This document shows positions 6,335 to 9,677 of a stretch of DNA of 9,677 bases, in pieces. Source of the stretch: Acidobacteriaceae bacterium (GTDB lineage: Bacteria > Acidobacteriota > Terriglobia > Terriglobales > Acidobacteriaceae); assembly GCA_003135315.1 (NCBI GenBank), contig PLBD01000346.1:1-9677 (forward strand). The letters are read 5' to 3'. The notes under the pieces were generated by a model. That model ran no database searches and was not told the origin of the DNA. It was given only the letters and a program-made list of their open reading frames with translations. The first letter of the stretch is position 1, and each line of letters begins with the position of its first letter. The translations under genes were made by a program, and so were the position numbers.

Positions 6335-6485
6335 GGGTGGAGCACGCCTTCAGGCGTGCATGACGACAAATTGACTTTCGGCCGGCTTTAGCCGCTGAGG
6401 TAACTCCGCTTTGCTTTACCGCAGCGGCTAAAGCCGATTTCTTGCACGTTGCATTCCCATGCACGCCTAAAGGCGTGCTCCACCC
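6335..6485. repeat. Composite nested palindrome (REP-like), 151 bp
   Basis: The outer arms 6335-6362 and 6458-6485 are 28-bp inverted copies with one mismatch. Each arm is also a hairpin by itself (GCACGCC-TTCA-GGCGTGC and GCACGCC-TAAA-GGCGTGC). Inside, 6383-6397 and 6422-6436 are perfect 15-bp inverted copies, each again self-complementary (CGGC-TTTA-GCCG), and GGTAA (6399-6403) pairs with TTACC (6416-6420). The whole can fold as one long cruciform or as four small hairpins. This resembles clustered REP/BIME elements, which RAYT transposases mobilise; no transposase is in the window. Confidence 0.85.
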
Positions 6486-6548
6486 GGCTTCACGGAGTCG
6501 AAGGACCCCTATCGTGGCAGCAATCAGTCCGCTCTGTCACATAGCGAA

Positions 6549-6578
6549 TTGCGCCCGCCTTCCCGCAAGGACTACACT
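6549..6578 (+). promoter_or_regulatory. Weak candidate promoter of the aminopeptidase gene
   Basis: TTGCGC (6549-6554) and TACACT (6573-6578) are 18 bp apart and match the sigma-70 boxes at 3/6 and 4/6. Transcription would begin only a few bases before the ATG at 6589, consistent with the absence of a ribosome site there. Low confidence. Confidence 0.25.
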
Positions 6579-6588
6579 GCCTTACGCC

Positions 6589-7965
6589 ATGATTCGACAT
6601 TCCGGACTTTCTCTCTCCCTCTTCATTTTCCTGACCGCTCTTCTGGCCACCGCGCAATACACCGACCGTACCGCCATGGACGACCTCGGCGGTCCAAAGG
6701 AGTTCGCTGCCCGCCGCGCGGAACTCGCCGCCAAGCTCAAAACCGGCTACGTCCTGCTCTTCGCCAAAACACAGGAACCTCCCGCCGCTCACTACCGCGA
6801 AGACAACGATTTCTACTACTACACCGGCTTGTCCGACCCCGGCGCCATCATGTTCATGAGCGTCGCGTCCGGCAACGTCACCATCGTTGAGCCGCAACAA
6901 AGCCCGCGGGAAGTGCAGGTCTACGGCGCAAACCTGCTCTCCATGTCGAAGGACGAGCAGAAGGCGCTGGGATATTCCAACGTGGTACCCTTATCGACCC
7001 TCGATTCGACGTTGAGCTTTCTGTTTGGCAACGGCGTCGATAACGATCTCTGGGTCCGCCTGGGTTTCGCCGACAAGCCCGATGGCGCTCGCTTCGAGAC
7101 GGGCCGCGACTACGCTGCCGAATACAACAATCCCTACGGACAGAACCTGCCCGGCGATCGCGATGCCCTCGTCAAGCTGCGCCAACGCTATCCCGAGGCC
7201 AACTTCCGTGACATCACTCCTGTCATGGACGCCATGCGCAACATCAAGCGGCCCGGTGAGATTGAAGTCCTGCGCCGTAACGGCCGCATCAGCGCTCAAG
7301 GCGACCAGCAGGCCATCCGCATGGCCCATCCCGGCATGTTCGAGTACCAGATCGAAGCCGAGGCCGAGTTCGTCTTCCGCAACTCCGGCGCGCAGGGGCT
7401 GGCGTATCCGGCCATCGTCGGCGCGGGCCTGCACGCCAACACTTGGCACTACTTCTTCAATCGCAGCAAGATTGAGCCAGGCAGCATCGTTGTCTTTGAC
7501 TTCGCCGCCGACCTTGACCACATGACCATGGACATCACCCGCACCTTCAACATCGACGGCAAGTTCACGCCCGAGCAGGCCAAGTGGTACAACGTCGATC
7601 TGGAATGTCAGAAGGCCATCATCGCCATGCTCAAGCCCGGCAACACCTACGAGCAGGCCCAGGCTGAGGGTAAGAAAATTTTCGACCGCGAGGGCGTGGG
7701 CGATCAGTGGTACGGTTGGCCGGGTCACTTCGTCGGCCTCGCCACTCACGATGTCATGATGGCGAAGGGTCCAATCCTGGCGGGCCAGGTCGTCACGGTT
7801 GAGCCGATTATCGAGTTTCCCGACAAGCACTGGCACTTCCGCGTGGAGGACACCATCCTCATCACGCCCACCGGCCCGGAGGTCTTGTCCTCCAGCGTTC
7901 CCAAGGAAATCGGCGAGGTGGAGAAGCTTGTGGGGACTCTGCCCGCTGTCGAGCCGATAAAGTGA
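6589..7965 (+). CDS. Secreted Xaa-Pro aminopeptidase (M24B metallopeptidase)
   Basis: A 458-residue exported dinuclear metal aminopeptidase that removes the N-terminal residue before proline, here probably acting on peptides in the periplasm. Residues 1-23 are a Sec signal peptide (core LSLSLFIFLTALLA, cleavage at ATA-Q). An AMP_N-like domain spans about 30-165, including the DNDFYYYTGL segment at 72-81. The pita-bread catalytic domain spans about 220-435. All five metal ligands are present: D304, D315 (in MDITRT), H380 (in GHFVGLATHD), E405 (TVEP) and E420 (RVED). The supporting histidines H287 and H387 are also there. Most PepP proteins are cytosolic, so the signal peptide is notable. The ATG at 6589 was chosen because the signal peptide starts there; upstream codons run through repeat DNA. 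No proper Shine-Dalgarno is seen (only AAGG 18 nt away). GalT follows after 69 bp and may be co-transcribed. Confidence 0.9.
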   Translation: MIRHSGLSLSLFIFLTALLATAQYTDRTAMDDLGGPKEFAARRAELAAKLKTGYVLLFAKTQEPPAAHYREDNDFYYYTGLSDPGAIMFMSVASGNVTIVEPQQSPREVQVYGANLLSMSKDEQKALGYSNVVPLSTLDSTLSFLFGNGVDNDLWVRLGFADKPDGARFETGRDYAAEYNNPYGQNLPGDRDALVKLRQRYPEANFRDITPVMDAMRNIKRPGEIEVLRRNGRISAQGDQQAIRMAHPGMFEYQIEAEAEFVFRNSGAQGLAYPAIVGAGLHANTWHYFFNRSKIEPGSIVVFDFAADLDHMTMDITRTFNIDGKFTPEQAKWYNVDLECQKAIIAMLKPGNTYEQAQAEGKKIFDREGVGDQWYGWPGHFVGLATHDVMMAKGPILAGQVVTVEPIIEFPDKHWHFRVEDTILITPTGPEVLSSSVPKEIGEVEKLVGTLPAVEPIK

Positions 7966-8034
7966 ATCACCACATCAGCCGATATCGGGAAGCGGTAACA
8001 TAGAAGAGTTTGAGAATCCGGGAGAGCTTCTACC

Positions 8035-9060
8035 GTGCCTGAATTACGCAAAGATCCCATCATTGGACGCTGGGTCATCATTTCCACCGAACGCGCTAAA
8101 CGTCCCTCGGAATTTGCCCGCGAGCCCGCCAGAATCAAGAACGGCTTTTGCCCGTTCTGTGTCGGGAATGAAAGCAAGACTCCTCCTGAGGTGCTGGCCT
8201 ACCGGCCGAATGGCGCTGCGCCGAACACCGAGGGATGGACCGTCCGCGTGGTGCCGAATAAATTCCCCGCGCTGGGCATCGAGGGCAGCCTCAACCGTCA
8301 GGCCGAGGGCATGTTCGACAAGATGAACGGCATCGGCGCGCATGAGGTCATCGTGGAAACCCCCGATCATGACACCACCCTCGGCAATCTCTCGGAGAAG
8401 CGCATCGAGGACGTCTTGTGGGCCTATCGTGACCGCATCGTCGATCTTAAGAAGGACCGCCGCTTCAAGTACATCCTCATCTTCAAGAACCACGGCCAAC
8501 TGGCGGGCGCGACCCTGGACCATTCGCACGGCCAGTTGATCGCTCTTCCCATCGTGCCCAAATACGTTGCCGAAGAACTGGAAGGCTCCAAGCAGTACTA
8601 CATCTACAAAGAGCGCTGCGTCTTCTGCGATATCATCCGGCAGGAGACCGAATCCGGCGTTCGCGTGGTGGCGGAAAATGACAGCTTTCTGACCGTTGCG
8701 CCCTATGCGCCGCGCTTTCCTTTCGAGACCTGGATCCTGCCCAAACGCCACGAATCCGCAATCGAAAATTCGTCCTCCCATGTGTATGAAAGCCTGGCCA
8801 AGGCGCTGAAGAACCTGCTCCTGCGCGCCGACAAGGTCCTCGACAATCCCGCCTACAATCTCGTCATACACACCGCGCCGGTGCAGGAAGCAGCGATGGA
8901 TCACTACCACTGGCACATCGAGTTCATGCCGCGCCTGACCAAGATCGCCGGTTTCGAGTGGGGCACCGGCTTCTATCAGAATCCGACCCCGCCGGAGGAG
9001 GCGGCAAGATACCTGCGCGAAGCCAAGATCGAGGCCGCGCACCCCGTCGCCGCTACATAG
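8035..9060 (+). CDS. galT: Galactose-1-phosphate uridylyltransferase family protein (GalT-like)
   Basis: A 341-residue HIT-superfamily nucleotidyltransferase. In the Leloir pathway GalT swaps UMP between UDP-glucose and galactose-1-phosphate. The N-terminal half has the zinc pair C39-PF-C42 followed by GNE and TPPE, the ETPDHD segment at 108-113, and the active site LDHSHGQ at 161-167. Here H163 should be a metal ligand and H165 the nucleophile, by analogy with the E. coli enzyme. The C-terminal half repeats the HIT fold, with CVFCDII at 195-201 and HYHWHIE at 290-296. The active site reads His-Ser-His where classical GalT has His-Pro-His. That Ser also occurs in the ADP-glucose phosphorylase branch, so substrate identity is not fixed and the gene symbol is provisional. 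The start is GTG at 8035, preceded by GGAGAG (8021-8026) at 8 nt; no other start fits. No gal operon partners are nearby. Confidence 0.85.
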   Translation: MPELRKDPIIGRWVIISTERAKRPSEFAREPARIKNGFCPFCVGNESKTPPEVLAYRPNGAAPNTEGWTVRVVPNKFPALGIEGSLNRQAEGMFDKMNGIGAHEVIVETPDHDTTLGNLSEKRIEDVLWAYRDRIVDLKKDRRFKYILIFKNHGQLAGATLDHSHGQLIALPIVPKYVAEELEGSKQYYIYKERCVFCDIIRQETESGVRVVAENDSFLTVAPYAPRFPFETWILPKRHESAIENSSSHVYESLAKALKNLLLRADKVLDNPAYNLVIHTAPVQEAAMDHYHWHIEFMPRLTKIAGFEWGTGFYQNPTPPEEAARYLREAKIEAAHPVAAT

Positions 9061-9063
9061 ATC

Positions 9064-9112
9064 GAAGCGCTGGCCTGCGGGCCTGGGTGAAGAGCTGGCC
9101 TTTAGGCCAGCG
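9064..9112. repeat. Tandem REP-like hairpin unit
   Basis: Two direct copies with a 25-bp period start at 9064 (gaagcgctggcct) and 9089 (gaagagctggcct). The second is a perfect hairpin, GCTGGCC-TTTA-GGCCAGC (9094-9111). The first folds more weakly (GGCC-TGCG-GGCC). CGCTGGCCT (9068-9076) also pairs with AGGCCAGCG (9104-9112), giving a larger alternative stem. It begins 3 bp after the GalT stop and could shield the mRNA 3' end. Confidence 0.7.
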
Positions 9113-9275
9113 TCAAGCCTGCCCTTTGAATTTTGTCATCCCGGGGAGAGCTTTAGTGGCTGCGTGAGAGCCTGTGCCGTCCCTACGGTGTCTGTAGCTG
9201 CGATTCGCGCTAAGCGTTGGAACAAATCATCGCATTTGGGATCAAACTAGCCGCGCAGCGCCGGGATGAAGTTAG

Positions 9276-9295
9276 CCGGGGCCGTAAGGCCCCGG
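9276..9295. repeat. Perfect GC hairpin with GTAA loop
   Basis: CCGGGGCC-GTAA-GGCCCCGG is an exact 8-bp stem closed by a GNRA-type tetraloop. No T-run follows, so I treat it as a REP-like element related to the other GCC-N4-GGC hairpins, not as a terminator. Confidence 0.7.
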
Positions 9296-9502
9296 TCCGA
9301 GTGGAAAAACAACTGAGCCGCAGAGCGGCGGCACAGCTACGACACACACACCTACGGAACTCCGATCGTTTTCCCACTTTACCCACAGAATTCGCCGCCG
9401 GCATCGGAAACTTTAATGTTTCCCACATCGTTGGCCTGGAATCAACGATTCTCGTACCTTGATAAGCTCTCCGCTCAGATGACGGGGAGAAAGAAAAAAC
9501 AT

Positions 9503-9677
9503 ATGAACACGACAACCAGCTTGGATAGTTCGACTTTGAGAAGGAATTCGCTGCTCTTCTGGTGCACTCTCGTGATACCGGTAGCCATCATCGGAATCGG
9601 CATCAACTTCATACTCAACCCGGTTGGGGCCTCAACGGCCTACGGCATTCCGATCCACGACCCCGCCGCCTTTCCTT
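9503..9677 (+). CDS. DUF4267-like small membrane protein, N-terminal fragment
   Basis: An open frame starts at the ATG at 9503 and runs off the window after 58 full codons. After a polar, Ser/Thr-rich N-terminus (1-16) there is a hydrophobic stretch (about 17-38, LLFWCTLVIPVAIIGIGINF) followed by LNPVGASTAYGIPIHD. That pairing, a membrane helix then a short NP...A..YG(I/V)P segment, matches my memory of the N-terminus of DUF4267 proteins, integral membrane proteins of roughly 130 residues with unknown function. GGGGAG (9484-9489) lies 13 nt before the ATG, a little far for a ribosome site, with an A-rich spacer. The family call rests on a short segment, so it is tentative. Confidence 0.6.
   Translation, partial: MNTTTSLDSSTLRRNSLLFWCTLVIPVAIIGIGINFILNPVGASTAYGIPIHDPAAFP

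Larger units (their letters stand above)
6238..6588. other. 351-bp intergenic region with terminator and nested palindrome
   Basis: It contains the aminotransferase terminator (6293-6324), a 151-bp composite palindrome (6335-6485) and the promoter region of the aminopeptidase gene. An open frame in register with the aminopeptidase reaches back to 6442, but its first 49 codons read through a palindrome arm and are not taken as coding. Confidence 0.7.
9061..9502. other. 442-bp intergenic region with REP-like hairpins
   Basis: No gene is supported on either strand. It holds a two-unit hairpin repeat (9064-9112), a perfect GTAA-loop hairpin (9276-9295), and smaller stems: GCCGC-AGA-GCGGC (9317-9329), and TCGTTG (9428-9433) with CAACGA (9443-9448). 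There is no clear T-tracted terminator after GalT and no strong promoter before the final gene. Confidence 0.6.

Noticed and set aside
5491..6369. Minus-strand open frame (292 codons) opposite the aminotransferase
   Set aside because: Antisense to a gene carrying every class III motif; its start falls within the palindrome arm downstream and its product has no recognisable features.
6442..6588. Upstream ATG at 6442 extending the aminopeptidase by 49 residues
   Set aside because: The extension is encoded by a palindrome arm, lacks family similarity, and would bury the signal peptide inside the protein.
8044..9042. Minus-strand open frame (332 codons) opposite the GalT-family gene
   Set aside because: It mirrors a well-supported gene; the translation is compositionally odd and has no motif.
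1..9677. CRISPR array, tRNA/rRNA, phage or defence system
   Set aside because: No regularly spaced repeats of CRISPR type, no cloverleaf candidate, and no nuclease, helicase, transposase, integrase or toxin genes were found on either strand.

Overview
The window is GC-rich (roughly 60% G+C by eye) and looks like ordinary chromosome from a soil-type bacterium. I favour Acidobacteriota (Terriglobia/Koribacter-like). The reasons are a GloVer-type repeat protein, a secreted Cys- and Pro-rich PpiC-family protein of a kind I associate with that phylum, and intergenic DNA full of short GC-rich hairpins built around a GCC-N4-GGC core. This placement is an inference from gene style, not a database match.

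Layout. Positions 1-333 hold the 3' end of a plus-strand GloVer repeat gene. It converges, 20 bp apart, on a minus-strand CDF-type metal efflux gene (354-1775) whose protein carries three tandem cytoplasmic dimerisation-like domains instead of one. A divergent promoter region (1776-1929) separates this from a plus-strand two-gene unit: a secreted SurA/PrsA-like protein with a degenerate parvulin domain (1930-3108), then, 2 nt later, an NAD-dependent epimerase/dehydratase-type SDR (3111-4163). A 664-bp gap follows, with a weak terminator candidate, a perfect 16-bp palindrome, a TATAAT box and a foldable leader. It leads into a class III PLP aminotransferase (4828-6237), which ends at a strong rho-independent terminator (6293-6324). 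A 351-bp gap contains a 151-bp nested palindrome (6335-6485). Next come a secreted M24B Xaa-Pro aminopeptidase (6589-7965) and, 69 bp on, a GalT-family nucleotidyltransferase (8035-9060). The last gap (9061-9502) has further REP-like hairpins, and the window closes in the first 58 codons of a DUF4267-like membrane protein (9503 onward).

How the genes relate. Only the foldase-like protein and the SDR look translationally coupled. The aminotransferase, the aminopeptidase and GalT are plausible housekeeping or catabolic genes, with no obvious shared pathway beyond amino-acid and peptide use for the first two. I see no CRISPR array, tRNA, rRNA, phage gene, transposase or toxin-antitoxin pair. I found no convincing new multi-gene system. 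The items most worth checking are the nested palindrome and its hairpin family, the triple-domain CDF transporter, the parvulin domain that has lost its conserved histidines, and the foldable aminotransferase leader.
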